From: Pseudonocardia sp. N23
Lineage (GTDB): Bacteria; Actinomycetota; Actinomycetes; Mycobacteriales; Pseudonocardiaceae
Direction: 5' to 3'
NCBI RefSeq assembly: GCF_002583555.1
Contig: NZ_BEGX01000114.1
Location: 300,953-364,952, forward strand
Length of the DNA stretch: 64,000 bases
A model generated the notes under the pieces. It was not told the DNA's origin. It saw nothing but the letters and a program-made list of their open reading frames with translations, and made no database searches. The position numbers and the translations under genes are program-made. Below are positions 34,483-43,645 of the stretch, piece by piece (the first letter of the stretch is position 1; each line of letters starts with the position of its first letter).

Positions 34483-35391
34483 ATGGACCCGTCCGCCCCC
34501 CGGTGCTGGAGCGGCCGCACCGTCCTGGTGACGGGGGCGGCGGGGTTCCTCGGCGCACACCTGGTCCGGCGGCTCGCGGGCGAGGGCGCCACGGTCGTCG
34601 CACTCGCGCGGTCGGAAACACCCCTGTTCGGCGACGGTGTCCGGCACGTCGGCTGCGACCTCGTCGACACCGACGCTTTCGCCGCGGTGCTGCGGGAGGT
34701 GCGTCCCGACGTCGTCTACCACCTGGGAGGCCGGGTGTCCGGCGCGCCGGACCCCGGTCTCGTGTGGCCGACGTTCCACTCGTTGCTGGCCAGCAGCATC
34801 GCGCTGCTGGACGCGGCCCAGCGCGGGTTCGCCGACCGCGTCGTGCTCATCTCGACGTCCGACGAGATGGAGACGGGTCTGCCGCCCGCGTCGCCGTACG
34901 CCGCCGCGAAGGCCGCGATGGCCGCCTACGGCCGGCTCTACGTCGAGCGCTTCGGGTGCTCGGTCGTCATGGTGCGCCCGACCGAGGTCTTCGGTCCGGG
35001 CCAGGCCTCGTCGAAGCTGCTGCCCTACTCGGGGACCGCGGCACTGCGGGGCGAGCGGCCGCGGCTGTCCAGCGGCCGCCGACGCGGTGACTGGGTCTAC
35101 GTCGCCGACGTCATCGAGGGTATGCTCGGGGCCGCGACCGCACCCGCCGGCTCGGAGCTGGAGTTCGGCCAGGGTGAGCTGCGGTCCAACCGCGAGATGG
35201 TCGAGGGCCTCCTCGACCACCTCGCCACCGGTGTGGCACCGCTGTGGGGGGCGCTGCCCGACCGGCAGGGCGAGACCGAGCACGTCGCGGTCCTGGAACC
35301 GGCGCAGCGGCTGCTCGGGTGGAAGGCCACGGTGTCGATCGACGACGGCCTCCGGATGACCGCGGCGGCCCTGCGCGCCGCCGCCTCCTGA
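34483..35391 (+). CDS. NAD(P)-dependent epimerase/reductase (SDR)
   Basis: 302 residues. VLVTGAAGFLGAHLVRRLAG is the nucleotide-binding motif. VVYHLGGRVSGAPDP, the Ser region LISTSDEMET, and SPYAAAKAAMAAYGRLY (YxxxK) mark an extended SDR of the NDP-sugar type. VRPTEVFGPGQ and GDWVYVADVIEGML are family blocks. It starts one base after the preceding SDR stop, so both are co-translated. Two SDRs beside a C-methyltransferase suggest successive reduction or epimerisation of a branched sugar. Confidence 0.88.
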   Translation: MDPSAPRCWSGRTVLVTGAAGFLGAHLVRRLAGEGATVVALARSETPLFGDGVRHVGCDLVDTDAFAAVLREVRPDVVYHLGGRVSGAPDPGLVWPTFHSLLASSIALLDAAQRGFADRVVLISTSDEMETGLPPASPYAAAKAAMAAYGRLYVERFGCSVVMVRPTEVFGPGQASSKLLPYSGTAALRGERPRLSSGRRRGDWVYVADVIEGMLGAATAPAGSELEFGQGELRSNREMVEGLLDHLATGVAPLWGALPDRQGETEHVAVLEPAQRLLGWKATVSIDDGLRMTAAALRAAAS

Positions 35392-35412
35392 GCGCCCGGG
35401 AGCCGTTCCCGG

Positions 35413-35952
35413 TCAGCCGGCGACGAGCGCCTTCCACGACCCCGCGGCCCGGTCCCGGTCGCTGATCGCCGTGACCGGCTGCGGCCACGCGATGGCGAGG
35501 TCCGGGTCGTCGTGGGCGACCGAGACGTCCTCGGACGGCTCGTGCGGACGGTCGATGCGGTAGCAGACGTCCGCCACCTCGGTGAGCGCCTGGAAGCCGT
35601 GCAGCAGGCCCGCCGGGACGTAGAGATGGTGGAAGCCCTCGTCGTCGAGCAGGAACGACGCGACGGTGCCGAAAGTCGGGGACCCGGGCCGGGCGTCGAC
35701 GAGCACGTCGTGCACCGCGCCGTGGGCCGCACGGACGAGCTTGGCCTCGCCGCGACCGTGGCGGCCGTGCATTCCGCGCACCGTGCCGCGCCGCGACCGC
35801 GACTGGCTGTCCTGCGCGGCCGGCCCCAGGTCGACACCGTGCGCCGCGCCGATCGCGGTGTCGAACGTGCGGGTGAACAGGCCACGGTCGTCGCGGAACG
35901 GCGTCGGCACGAACAGCAGCACGCCCTCGATTGCGCAGGTGCGAACGTCCAC
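35413..35952 (-). CDS. dTDP-4-dehydrorhamnose 3,5-epimerase-like protein
   Basis: 179 residues, RmlC-type cupin. Landmarks are FRDDRGLFTRTF, TVRGMHGRHGRGEAKLVRAA (RGxH with the catalytic His), VHDVLVDARPGSPTFG, and HHLYVPAGLLHGFQAL, followed by the Tyr-containing VCYRID. Catalytic His and Tyr are in place, so a 3- or 5-epimerase on a dTDP-4-keto sugar is plausible. GTG 35952 begins MDVRTCAIEG. It is convergent with the SDR gene and divergent from the second methyltransferase-like gene, so it is a separate transcript in the same sugar locus. Confidence 0.88.
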   Translation of the reverse strand: MDVRTCAIEGVLLFVPTPFRDDRGLFTRTFDTAIGAAHGVDLGPAAQDSQSRSRRGTVRGMHGRHGRGEAKLVRAAHGAVHDVLVDARPGSPTFGTVASFLLDDEGFHHLYVPAGLLHGFQALTEVADVCYRIDRPHEPSEDVSVAHDDPDLAIAWPQPVTAISDRDRAAGSWKALVAG

Positions 35953-36056
35953 GGGTCCACTCTGCTCCACCGGTACGCCGGTAACACGGTGGGGTCGGGC
36001 ACCGAGTGATCCGGTGTCCGGCCGACGCCGGGCGCCGGAGTGAAGGGACGGGCCAC

Positions 36057-37157
36057 GTGCCGTTGATCGTGTGCCGATGGTGTGGCGGCGACCGTGGTGA
36101 CCTCGTCCTCGACCTGGGTGCGCAACCCGCGTCCGAGTACTTCCCGCCCGTCGACGAGCCCGGACCGGACCCGCTGTTCCCGTTGCGGCTCTGGCTCTGC
36201 GCCGGCTGTGGGCTGGCCCAGCTGCCCGACGACGACGAGGTCCCCGAGCAGCCGGAGGGCATCGAGCCCCGGGCACTGACCGACCAGCGCCGCGACGCCG
36301 TCGCCGCCGCCGCGGCGGTGGGGCTGCTGCCCGCCGGGGGAACCGTCGTGGAGGGCCCGACCCCGCACGGCGGGTCGTGGCTGCCCGGGCTGGCCGGGCT
36401 GGGCATCCACCCGGCGGCCGCCGGCGAGCGCGCGGACGTGGTCGTCGACGGGTCGTTCGGGCTGATGCACGCCCGTGACCAGGCGGCCGCCCTCGACGGG
36501 CTGCTGGCCCGCCTCGCCGACGACGGCGTCTTCCTGTTCCAGTTCCACAGCCTCGCCGCGATCCTGCGCCACGGGCAGTGGAACGCGGTGCGCCACGGCC
36601 ACTTCGCCTACTACTCGACGCCGACGGCCGTCGCGATGCTCGCCGAGCGCGGGCTCACCGTCACCGACGCCTGGACCTTCCCGCTGTACGGCGGCACGGT
36701 ACTGCTCGCGGCACGGCGCGGGGGCAGCGCCGGACCGTCGGTGTCCCGGGTCGTCGATGCCGAGCTGGCCGCGGGCGTCCACGACCCGGTGCGGTCGGCG
36801 GCGCTGCAGGACGCGGTGGGCACCTCGGCGACGGCTCTGCGGGCCGCGGTGGACCGCGCGGTCGCCGACGGTGGGCGCGTCATGGGCTACAGCGCCGCGT
36901 CGCGCGCCGTGGCGCTGCTGCGGATCGCCGGGATCGGGCCCGACACGTTGACCGCCGTCGCCGACGCCTCCCCCGCCAAGCACGGCTGCCGGATGCCCGG
37001 ATCCGCGATCCCCGTCGTACCGCCCGACGAGCTGGTGGCCGCGACGCCCGGCGTCGTGGTGCTGTTCGTCCCCGACCTCATGGACGAGGTCCGCGCCGCG
37101 CTGCCGGAGGTCGAGGCCGCGGGCGGGCGCTGGGTGCCTGCCGACGCCACCCTCTGA
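36057..37157 (+). CDS. Methyltransferase homologue with degenerate SAM motif
   Basis: 366 residues, a diverged relative of the C-methyltransferase at 31449. The N-terminal zinc segment is kept (VCRWCGGDRGDLVLDLGAQP, CAGCGLAQL), and so is the C-terminal part (HGHFAYYSTPTAVAML, VMGYSAASRAVALLRIAGIG). The SAM-binding motif E-x-A-S-N-D-G-Y, present in the paralogue, is replaced by VVEGPTPHGGSWLPGLAG, and the domain around it is shortened by about 60 residues. It may bind the sugar without transferring a methyl group, or act as a partner subunit. GTG 36057 follows AAGGGACGGG. Confidence 0.75.
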   Translation: MPLIVCRWCGGDRGDLVLDLGAQPASEYFPPVDEPGPDPLFPLRLWLCAGCGLAQLPDDDEVPEQPEGIEPRALTDQRRDAVAAAAAVGLLPAGGTVVEGPTPHGGSWLPGLAGLGIHPAAAGERADVVVDGSFGLMHARDQAAALDGLLARLADDGVFLFQFHSLAAILRHGQWNAVRHGHFAYYSTPTAVAMLAERGLTVTDAWTFPLYGGTVLLAARRGGSAGPSVSRVVDAELAAGVHDPVRSAALQDAVGTSATALRAAVDRAVADGGRVMGYSAASRAVALLRIAGIGPDTLTAVADASPAKHGCRMPGSAIPVVPPDELVAATPGVVVLFVPDLMDEVRAALPEVEAAGGRWVPADATL

Positions 37158-37264
37158 CCGCGTCCCCGGCCGGCGAGCGGGGTCGGATCGCGCGCGACGC
37201 CGCGTCGGTTCCGTGATTGGATCGCACCCGTCCGATCCGCCCCCCGGAGGAGTCCCGAGACCGC

Positions 37265-39841
37265 ATGGCCCCGCCCAACCTGACCCGTGCCGACGCCGAG
37301 CTGCGCGCATCCGCGATCGAGGTCGACTCCTACACCGTCGATCTCGACCTCACCGACGGCGCGGGCGCCCCGGGCGAGACGACGTTCGCGTCGGCGACGA
37401 CCGTCCGGTTCCGCGGCCGCGAGCCGGGCAGCTCGACCTGGATCGACTTCGTCGGCGAGTCGGTGACGTCCGCGACGCTCAACGGCACCGCGCTCGACGT
37501 CTCGGGCTACCGGGAGGACGACGGGATCGCGCTGCCCGATCTGGCCGCCGACAACGAGCTGACGGTCGTCGCCACCGGGCGCTACATGAACACCGGCGAG
37601 GGCCTGCACCGGTTCGTCGACCCCGTCGACGACGGCGTGTACCTCTACTCCCAGTTCGAGACGGCCGACGCGAAGCGGCTGTTCGCCTGCTTCGACCAGC
37701 CCGACCTCAAGGCGCGCTACACGATCACCGTGACGGCTCCGGAGAGCTGGAAGGTCGTGTCCAACGCGGTCGCCGACAGCGTCGAGGGCGGGGTGCACCG
37801 CTTCGCGACGACCGAGATCATGTCGACGTACCTGGTCGCGCTGATCGCGGGCCCGTACGCGGTGTGGACCGACACCTACTCCGACGGCGACGGCCCGGAC
37901 ATCCCGCTGGGCATCTACTGCCGGGCGTCGCTGGCCGAGCACATGGACGCCGAGCGGATGTTCACCGAGACCAAGCAGGGTTTCGGCTTCTACCACCGCA
38001 ACTTCGGGGTGCGGTACCCGTTCGGCAAGTACGACCAGCTGTTCGTGCCGGAGTTCAACGCGGGCGCGATGGAGAACGCCGGTGCGGTCACGTTCCTGGA
38101 GGACTACGTCTTCCGGTCGCGGGTGACCCGGTTCCTCTACGAGCGGCGGGCCGAGACGATCCTGCACGAGATGGCCCACATGTGGTTCGGCGACCTCGTG
38201 ACCATGCGCTGGTGGAACGACCTGTGGCTCAACGAGTCGTTCGCGACGTGGGCGTCGGTGATCTGCCAGGCCGACGCCACCGAGTACACCAATGCGTGGA
38301 CGACGTTCGCCAACGTCGAGAAGTCCTGGGCCTACCGCCAGGACCAGCTGCCCTCGACGCACCCGGTCGCCGCCGACATCCCCGACCTGCAGGCTGTCGA
38401 GGTCAACTTCGACGGCATCACCTACGCCAAGGGCGCGTCGGTGCTCAAGCAGCTCGTCGCCTACGTGGGCCTGGACGCGTTCCTCACCGGCCTGCGCGCC
38501 TACTTCACCGCGCATGCGTGGGGCAACGCCACGTTCGAGGACCTGCTGGGCGCGCTGGAGAAGGCGTCGGGGCGCGACCTGTCCGACTGGGGCGCGCAGT
38601 GGCTGCGCACGACGGGGCTGAACATGTTGCGCCCGTCGTTCGACGTCGACGAGCACGGTCGCATCGTGCGGTTCGAGGTCGTGCAGGGCGGCGCCCGCCC
38701 GGGTGCCGGTGAGCTGCGCACGCACCGGATCGCCGTCGGCGTCTACGACGACGAGCCCCGCGACGACGACGCCAAGGGCAGCCCCCGGCTGGTCCGCACG
38801 CACCGCGTCGAGGTCGACGTCACCGGCGAACGCACCCCGGTCCCCGGCCTCATCGGGGTGCCGCGCGGCAAGCTCGTGCTGGTCAACGACGACGACCTCA
38901 CCTACTGCGCGCTGCGTCTGGACCCCGACTCGCTGACGGTGCTGGTCGACCGGATCGGCGACATCGCCGAGCCGCTGCCGCGGACGCTGTGCTGGTCGGC
39001 GGCCTGGGAGATGACGCGCGAGGCCGAGCTGAAGGCCCGCGACTTCGTCGCGCTCGTCGCGGGCGGGTTCGGCTCGGAGTCCGAGATCGGTGTCGTGCAG
39101 CGGCTGCTGATGCAGGCGCAGACGTCCGTCGCGTCCTACGCCGACGAGGGCTGGGCCGCCGACCGCGGCTGGCCGCTGCTCGTCGACTCGCTGCGGTTCC
39201 GTCTCGACACCGCGCCTCCCGGGTCGGACGCGCAGCTGTCGGTGGTCAACTCGCTGGCGGCGTGTGTACTCGACGACGCAACGCTGGAGCGTTTCCGTGG
39301 CTGGCTGCTCGACGTCGACGTCCCGGAAGGGCTGAGCGTCGACACCGACATGCGGTGGCGGCTGCTGCAGGCCCTCGCGGCGCACGGCAAGGCGTCCGGC
39401 ACCGAGATCGACGAGGAGCTGGAGCGCGACCCGACCTCCACCGGGCGCCGCCAGGCGGAGCGTGCCCGGGCCCTGGTGCCGACGGCCGAGGCCAAGGCCA
39501 CGGCGTGGGAGCGCGCAGTGCACGACGACGACATCCCGAACGCCGTCAACGAGGCGATCATCGGCGGCTTCGCCCACCCCGGCCAGCGGCCGCTGCTCGC
39601 GCCCTACGCGGAGCGCTACTTCGCCGAGGTCGCCGACGTGTGGGAGCGGCGGACCTCGGAGCGGGCGCAGTCGGTCGTGCTGGGGCTGTTCCCCTCGTGG
39701 GCCGTCGAGAAGTCGACGGTCGACGCGGCCGACGCCTGGCTCGCCGACGAGTCGCACCCACCCGCGCTGCGCCGCCTGGTCTCCGAGGGCCGGGCCGGGA
39801 TCGTTCGGGCGCTGGCCGCCCGCGAGTTCGACCGGTCGTGA
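37265..39841 (+). CDS. pepN: Aminopeptidase N (M1 family)
   Basis: 858 residues, full-length actinobacterial PepN, a cytosolic zinc aminopeptidase of broad specificity. The substrate-recognition motif GAMEN lies near residue 268. The zinc site is HEMAHMWFGDLVTMRWWNDL with the third ligand Glu in LNESFATW near 324. The proton-donor Tyr lies in NFDGITYAKGASVLKQL. The C-terminal ERAP-like helical domain fills the rest. ATG 37265 follows CGGAGGAG. Its TGA overlaps the GTG of the PAP2 gene, suggesting coupling. Confidence 0.96.
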   Translation: MAPPNLTRADAELRASAIEVDSYTVDLDLTDGAGAPGETTFASATTVRFRGREPGSSTWIDFVGESVTSATLNGTALDVSGYREDDGIALPDLAADNELTVVATGRYMNTGEGLHRFVDPVDDGVYLYSQFETADAKRLFACFDQPDLKARYTITVTAPESWKVVSNAVADSVEGGVHRFATTEIMSTYLVALIAGPYAVWTDTYSDGDGPDIPLGIYCRASLAEHMDAERMFTETKQGFGFYHRNFGVRYPFGKYDQLFVPEFNAGAMENAGAVTFLEDYVFRSRVTRFLYERRAETILHEMAHMWFGDLVTMRWWNDLWLNESFATWASVICQADATEYTNAWTTFANVEKSWAYRQDQLPSTHPVAADIPDLQAVEVNFDGITYAKGASVLKQLVAYVGLDAFLTGLRAYFTAHAWGNATFEDLLGALEKASGRDLSDWGAQWLRTTGLNMLRPSFDVDEHGRIVRFEVVQGGARPGAGELRTHRIAVGVYDDEPRDDDAKGSPRLVRTHRVEVDVTGERTPVPGLIGVPRGKLVLVNDDDLTYCALRLDPDSLTVLVDRIGDIAEPLPRTLCWSAAWEMTREAELKARDFVALVAGGFGSESEIGVVQRLLMQAQTSVASYADEGWAADRGWPLLVDSLRFRLDTAPPGSDAQLSVVNSLAACVLDDATLERFRGWLLDVDVPEGLSVDTDMRWRLLQALAAHGKASGTEIDEELERDPTSTGRRQAERARALVPTAEAKATAWERAVHDDDIPNAVNEAIIGGFAHPGQRPLLAPYAERYFAEVADVWERRTSERAQSVVLGLFPSWAVEKSTVDAADAWLADESHPPALRRLVSEGRAGIVRALAAREFDRS

Positions 39842-40551
39842 CCGGGGCGGCACGGCTCCGGTCCGAGGCGCGGGAGGCCGTGGAGACCCTGCGCTGGGAC
39901 CGGTCCGTCCTGCCCCGCCCCATGGACGTGATCGCGATGGCCGTGATCGTGCCCGCGCTCGTCGTGCTCGTCGTGGGCGCGGTGCTCGTCGCGGGACACG
40001 ACTACGGCAGTGCCCTCGACCAGCGGATCGAGCTCGCGCTGGAGATGGTGCGGGCCGGCCGGGCGGGCTCCTTCCCGGTGGTCATCGCGCTGGGCGACGT
40101 GACGTCGATGGCGGTGCTCGTCGTCGTGCTGGCGACGGTCTGCCTCGCGGTGGGCCGGCCGCGGATCGCGCTGCTGGCCCTGCTCGGGCCCGCCCTGACC
40201 GGGGTGCTGACGTCGGTCGTCCTCAAGCCGCTGATCGGGCGCACGATCGACGGCGCCGACGCCTACCCGAGCGGTCACACGGGGGCGGCGACGGCGTTCG
40301 CCCTGGTCGTGGCACTTCTGCTGGCGTCGGCGGTTCGCGCGACGGCGGCGCGGACCCTGATCGTCGTGGTGCTCACGCTGGTCGTGGCGACGACGATGGC
40401 GACCGCGCTGGTCGTCCAGCACGTGCACTACCCGACCGACACCGTCGGCGGCGCGTGCACGGCGCTGGTCGCGGTGCTGGGGGTGGGGCTGCTGATCGAC
40501 CGGGTCGCCGACCGGCTGCTGGCCCGACGGGCGGGCGAGGGACCGGGCTGA
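39838..40551 (+). CDS. PAP2 family membrane phosphatase
   Basis: 237 residues with about five or six hydrophobic helices. The phosphatase signature is intact: KPLIGRTIDGADAYPSGHTG (domain 1 Lys/Arg and domain 2 PSGH), then VVQHVHYPTDTVGG (domain 3 His and Asp). Such enzymes dephosphorylate lipid phosphates such as undecaprenyl pyrophosphate or phosphatidic acid at the membrane. GTG 39838 overlaps the pepN stop (GTGA). A role in recycling the lipid carrier for the nearby polysaccharide locus is possible, but the gene is coupled to pepN. Confidence 0.9.
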   Translation: MTGAARLRSEAREAVETLRWDRSVLPRPMDVIAMAVIVPALVVLVVGAVLVAGHDYGSALDQRIELALEMVRAGRAGSFPVVIALGDVTSMAVLVVVLATVCLAVGRPRIALLALLGPALTGVLTSVVLKPLIGRTIDGADAYPSGHTGAATAFALVVALLLASAVRATAARTLIVVVLTLVVATTMATALVVQHVHYPTDTVGGACTALVAVLGVGLLIDRVADRLLARRAGEGPG

Positions 40552-41050
40552 CCGTCAGGTCGTGTGGGCCGCGGCCGGACGCCGGATGCCAGCCGAACGA
40601 CAGCGGGCCGGCGGTGTGCCACACCGCGGCCTCGACGACGGTGGCGGGCCGACCGGAACGACGGCCTGCGGGCCTCCGGGACGAGGAGGGTGCTCGCGAC
40701 GAGCGACGCCATCCGCGGCCGGCGCGGCGCGGTGACAGCGCCCACGAGCGACACCTTGGTGACCGCCGAGCGCAGCTCGCCACCCGTGCGGCGCACGATC
40801 GTGCGGACTCGGCGCGGCACGAGATTCGCGACCACTCGGCGTGTCGGCCCCGGACGGACCGGATTCACACTCCGTGACGGACTTGCACCCTGTACCGGGT
40901 TGTCCGCTTCGGCCACTGTCATACCACCGACCTTGGTCCGATCGATGTAAGGCCTCGCGACGCAAAGGGTTACCGGAGAGCAGAGCCGGCAACCACAGGT
41001 ACGACCTCAGCCCACATCCATCACCCTCCGTGATCTCCTAACGTCACCGC
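40552..41050. other. 499-base intergenic region, no gene supported
   Basis: Minus-strand frames are open here (one starts at 40922 with MTVAEADNPVQG), but they become Arg/Pro-rich and run into the PAP2 gene. Near the right end TAACGT (41039-41044) lies seven bases before GTG 41051, the spacing of a leaderless promoter. No clear hairpin or repeat was found. Confidence 0.4.
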
Positions 41051-42226
41051 GTGCGCATCGCAACCATCGGTGGGGGCCCTGGCGGGCTGTTCTTCGCAAT
41101 CCTCGCCGCGCAACGGCCCGGTGTCGACGTGACGGTCTTCGAACGGTCCCCGGAGGGCATCACCCACGGGTGGGGCGTCGTGTTCTGGGACGACCTGCTC
41201 GACGATCTCGCCGCGGCCGACGCCCCGACGGCCGACGCCCTGCGCACCATCGCGTTCACCTGGCGCGACCAGGTGATCGACGTCCAGGGCCGCGGACCGG
41301 TCAACCTCGGCGGGCACGGGCACAGCACCGGCCGGGCCGAGCTGCGCGAGCTCCTCACCGCACGGGCCCGCGATGTCGGTGTGGACGTACGGTTCGGCGA
41401 GGAGGCCTGCCCCGCCGCTCTCGAGGGGTACGACGTCGTGGTCGGTGCCGACGGGGTGGGCAGCGCCGTCCGCTCGGCCGGCAACTTCGGCACCACGGTC
41501 TCCGCGGGCGACAACCGCTACGTGTGGCTGGGCACCGGCAAGGTGTTCGACTCCTTCACCTTCCCGTTCGTGCGCTCCGAGCACGGCTGGCTGTGGGCCC
41601 ACGCCTACGGCTACACCGCGAGGGCGAGCACGTTCGTCGTGGAGACCACCGCGGCGACCCACGCGGCGCTCGGGCTCGACACCATGGCGACCGCCGACGC
41701 GCTCGACCTCGTCGCCGGCCTGTTCGCCGAGCAGCTCGACGGCCACGCGCTGCGGGCGCCGCAGGGCACCGGCGAGACGCTGCCGTGGCTGCGGTTCCGC
41801 ACCGTCTGCAACCAGCGCTGGTACGACGGCAACGTCGCCCTGCTGGGCGACGCCGCCCACACGACGCACTTCACGATCGGCTCCGGCACCCGGCTGGCCC
41901 TGGAGGACTCGATCGCGCTTGCGGCCGAGATCGCCCGCCACGACACCGTCCCCGCCGCCCTCGCCGCCTACGGCCTGCGCCGCACCGCGGAGATCGCCCC
42001 GCTGGTCCAGGAGGCCCGCGGGAGCGCCCGCTGGTTCGAGGACGTCGAGCGCCACATCGCGCACCCGGCAGCCGACTTCGCCCGCCTGCTCATCAACCGG
42101 CGCCGCCCGATGGTGCGCCGGCTCCCCGCCGCCTACCTCGGTTACGGACGGTTGCGCCGCGCGGCCGCCGCCGCGCCGGTCGCCCGCCCCGCCCGCGCCG
42201 CGCTGCACGCGTTGCGGGGCCGCTGA
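41051..42226 (+). CDS. FAD-dependent aromatic monooxygenase-like protein
   Basis: 391 residues of the group A flavoprotein monooxygenase fold. The dinucleotide motif is RIATIGGGPGGLFFAILAAQ. VVVGADGVGSAVR is the DG motif. LLGDAAHTTHFTIGSGTRLA is the second FAD/ribityl motif, followed by LEDSIALA. The pattern is closest to salicylyl-CoA 5-hydroxylase/2-aminobenzoyl-CoA monooxygenase-type enzymes, which act on aromatic CoA esters; the substrate here is unproven. A -10-like TAACGT seven bases upstream supports leaderless GTG 41051. No catabolic neighbours are present. Confidence 0.88.
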   Translation: MRIATIGGGPGGLFFAILAAQRPGVDVTVFERSPEGITHGWGVVFWDDLLDDLAAADAPTADALRTIAFTWRDQVIDVQGRGPVNLGGHGHSTGRAELRELLTARARDVGVDVRFGEEACPAALEGYDVVVGADGVGSAVRSAGNFGTTVSAGDNRYVWLGTGKVFDSFTFPFVRSEHGWLWAHAYGYTARASTFVVETTAATHAALGLDTMATADALDLVAGLFAEQLDGHALRAPQGTGETLPWLRFRTVCNQRWYDGNVALLGDAAHTTHFTIGSGTRLALEDSIALAAEIARHDTVPAALAAYGLRRTAEIAPLVQEARGSARWFEDVERHIAHPAADFARLLINRRRPMVRRLPAAYLGYGRLRRAAAAAPVARPARAALHALRGR

Positions 42227-42460
42227 CCCGACCACCCGTCACCTCAACCGTTCGACGCACAGGTCTGCGCGGTGGTCGATCCTGTGTGTGGGCTGTGCGT
42301 TCCGCGGTAACGCCGGATGCACGGCACAGCGAAAAGCGAGCCATCCGCTCTCGTGACCGAGGAGTTCAGGCTTGCCGCTCCACCAGACGTTGACCGGCCT
42401 TTTCCCGACGCCGTGCCGCACCGCGGGGTCCGGCTGCGCCCAGCGCGTCGTGGACGTACG

Positions 42461-43636
42461 GTGACCGCCGCGCTCGTGGCCGCCCCGACCGCCGTCCTCG
42501 CCGACGACGCCCTGCTCGCCGAGTGGGACGACCTCGCCGACCGCGTCGGGGCCGGTCCGTTCCAGCGCCCCGGGTGGTACCGGGCGTGGTGGTCGGCGTT
42601 CGGCACCAGCACGGTCCGCCTCGTCCAGGTCCGCCGCGACGGGCGCCTCGCCGGTGTCCTGCCCGTGACCCGGCGCTGGGGCCGTGTCACCACACTGGAC
42701 AACTGGCACAGCTTCCTGTGTGGCCCGCTCGCCGAGGACGCCGCGACACGGTCGTCGCTGGTCGACCGCGCGATCAGCGCCGCAGGCCTGTCGGCCGACA
42801 TCGGGCACCTGAGCACCGAGGACGCCGACCACGTCGCCGGCCTCGCCACCGACCGCGGCTGCCGGGTGCGCCGGACGATGATCCAGCGTTCACCGTTCGT
42901 GGCCCTCGACGGCACGTTCGACACCTACCGCAGCGGCCTGAGCTCCAAGTTCCTCGGCCGGATCCGCTCACGGCGCCGCAAGCTGGAGCAGTCCGGCGAG
43001 CTGACGCTGCGGGTGCACACCGACCCGGGCGACGTCGACGGCGCCCTGCGCGAGCTGCTGCGCATCGAGAACCTCGGCTGGAAGGCCGAGCAGGGGTCCT
43101 CGATCGTCGCCCAGGACTCGACGCACCGCTTCTACCGCTCGATCGTCGGCTGGGCCGCACCCGCGGGCCTGTTGGAGGTCTCGCTGCTGACCCTCGGGGG
43201 CCGCACGATCGCCGCCGAGCTCGCGCTCGTCGACGGGCAGTCGCACTACGGCCTGAAGATGGGCATCGATCCCGAGTTCCGCTCGGCCGGGCCCGGCTTC
43301 ATCCTCGCCCACGACCTCATCGAGCGCTCCTTCTCCCGCGGGCTGTCGACGTTCGAGTTCATGGGGTCGGCGTCGGAGGAGAAGCTGCGCTGGACCGGTG
43401 AGACCCGCGCGATCGAGCAGGTCCGCCTCTTCCCGCCCACCGTCGGCGGCCGGGCCGCGCGGCTGGCCGGGCTCGGCGCCAAGGCCGGGCGCAGGGCCGG
43501 GTCGGTGGCGGGACGCATCGCCGACCGCCCCGTCGCCACCGTGCGGGCGCTGGGCGGCTCCGTGGGCCGTGCCAACCGTTCGGCCGACCCCTGCGCTCCT
43601 CCGGCCGCCGACGGGTCCGGGTCCGCGTCCTCGTAG
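42461..43636 (+). CDS. FemAB/BioF2-like GNAT acyltransferase
   Basis: About 391 residues. The FemAB-like double-GNAT pattern is visible: AEWDDLADRVGAGPFQRPGW and YRAWWSAFG near the N terminus, LDNWHSFLCGPLAED, IRSRRRKLEQSGELTLRVHT, HRFYRSIVGWAAPAGLLEVS, TIAAELALVDGQSHYGLKMG and FEFMGSASEEKLRW. Such proteins transfer acyl or aminoacyl groups and are common in polysaccharide loci. A paralogue is encoded at 44624-45697. Start GTG 42461 is chosen to match the paralogue's N terminus; the frame is open to 42317. The SDR gene follows 9 bases after the stop. Confidence 0.85.
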   Translation: MTAALVAAPTAVLADDALLAEWDDLADRVGAGPFQRPGWYRAWWSAFGTSTVRLVQVRRDGRLAGVLPVTRRWGRVTTLDNWHSFLCGPLAEDAATRSSLVDRAISAAGLSADIGHLSTEDADHVAGLATDRGCRVRRTMIQRSPFVALDGTFDTYRSGLSSKFLGRIRSRRRKLEQSGELTLRVHTDPGDVDGALRELLRIENLGWKAEQGSSIVAQDSTHRFYRSIVGWAAPAGLLEVSLLTLGGRTIAAELALVDGQSHYGLKMGIDPEFRSAGPGFILAHDLIERSFSRGLSTFEFMGSASEEKLRWTGETRAIEQVRLFPPTVGGRAARLAGLGAKAGRRAGSVAGRIADRPVATVRALGGSVGRANRSADPCAPPAADGSGSASS

Positions 43637-43645
43637 GCTGCCGAC

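Noticed and set aside
36887-39853. 988-codon minus-strand open frame
   Set aside because: Antisense shadow of pepN, whose GAMEN and HExxH motifs are unambiguous. Long antisense frames are expected at this G+C content.
40428-40922. 164-codon minus-strand frame starting MTVAEADNPVQG
   Set aside because: It lacks a ribosome-binding site, becomes Arg/Pro-rich after about 60 residues and overlaps the PAP2 gene by more than 100 bases.
40855-40930. Cobalamin-riboswitch-like words (GCCACTG; GGTGCAAGTCC on the minus strand)
   Set aside because: The order and spacing of the conserved boxes do not fit, and no B12-related gene follows on either strand. Coincidence is more likely.
42317-42460. Longer N terminus for the first FemAB-like protein
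   Set aside because: The paralogue at 44624-45697 starts at the position equivalent to about 42461, and the extra residues are not family-like.
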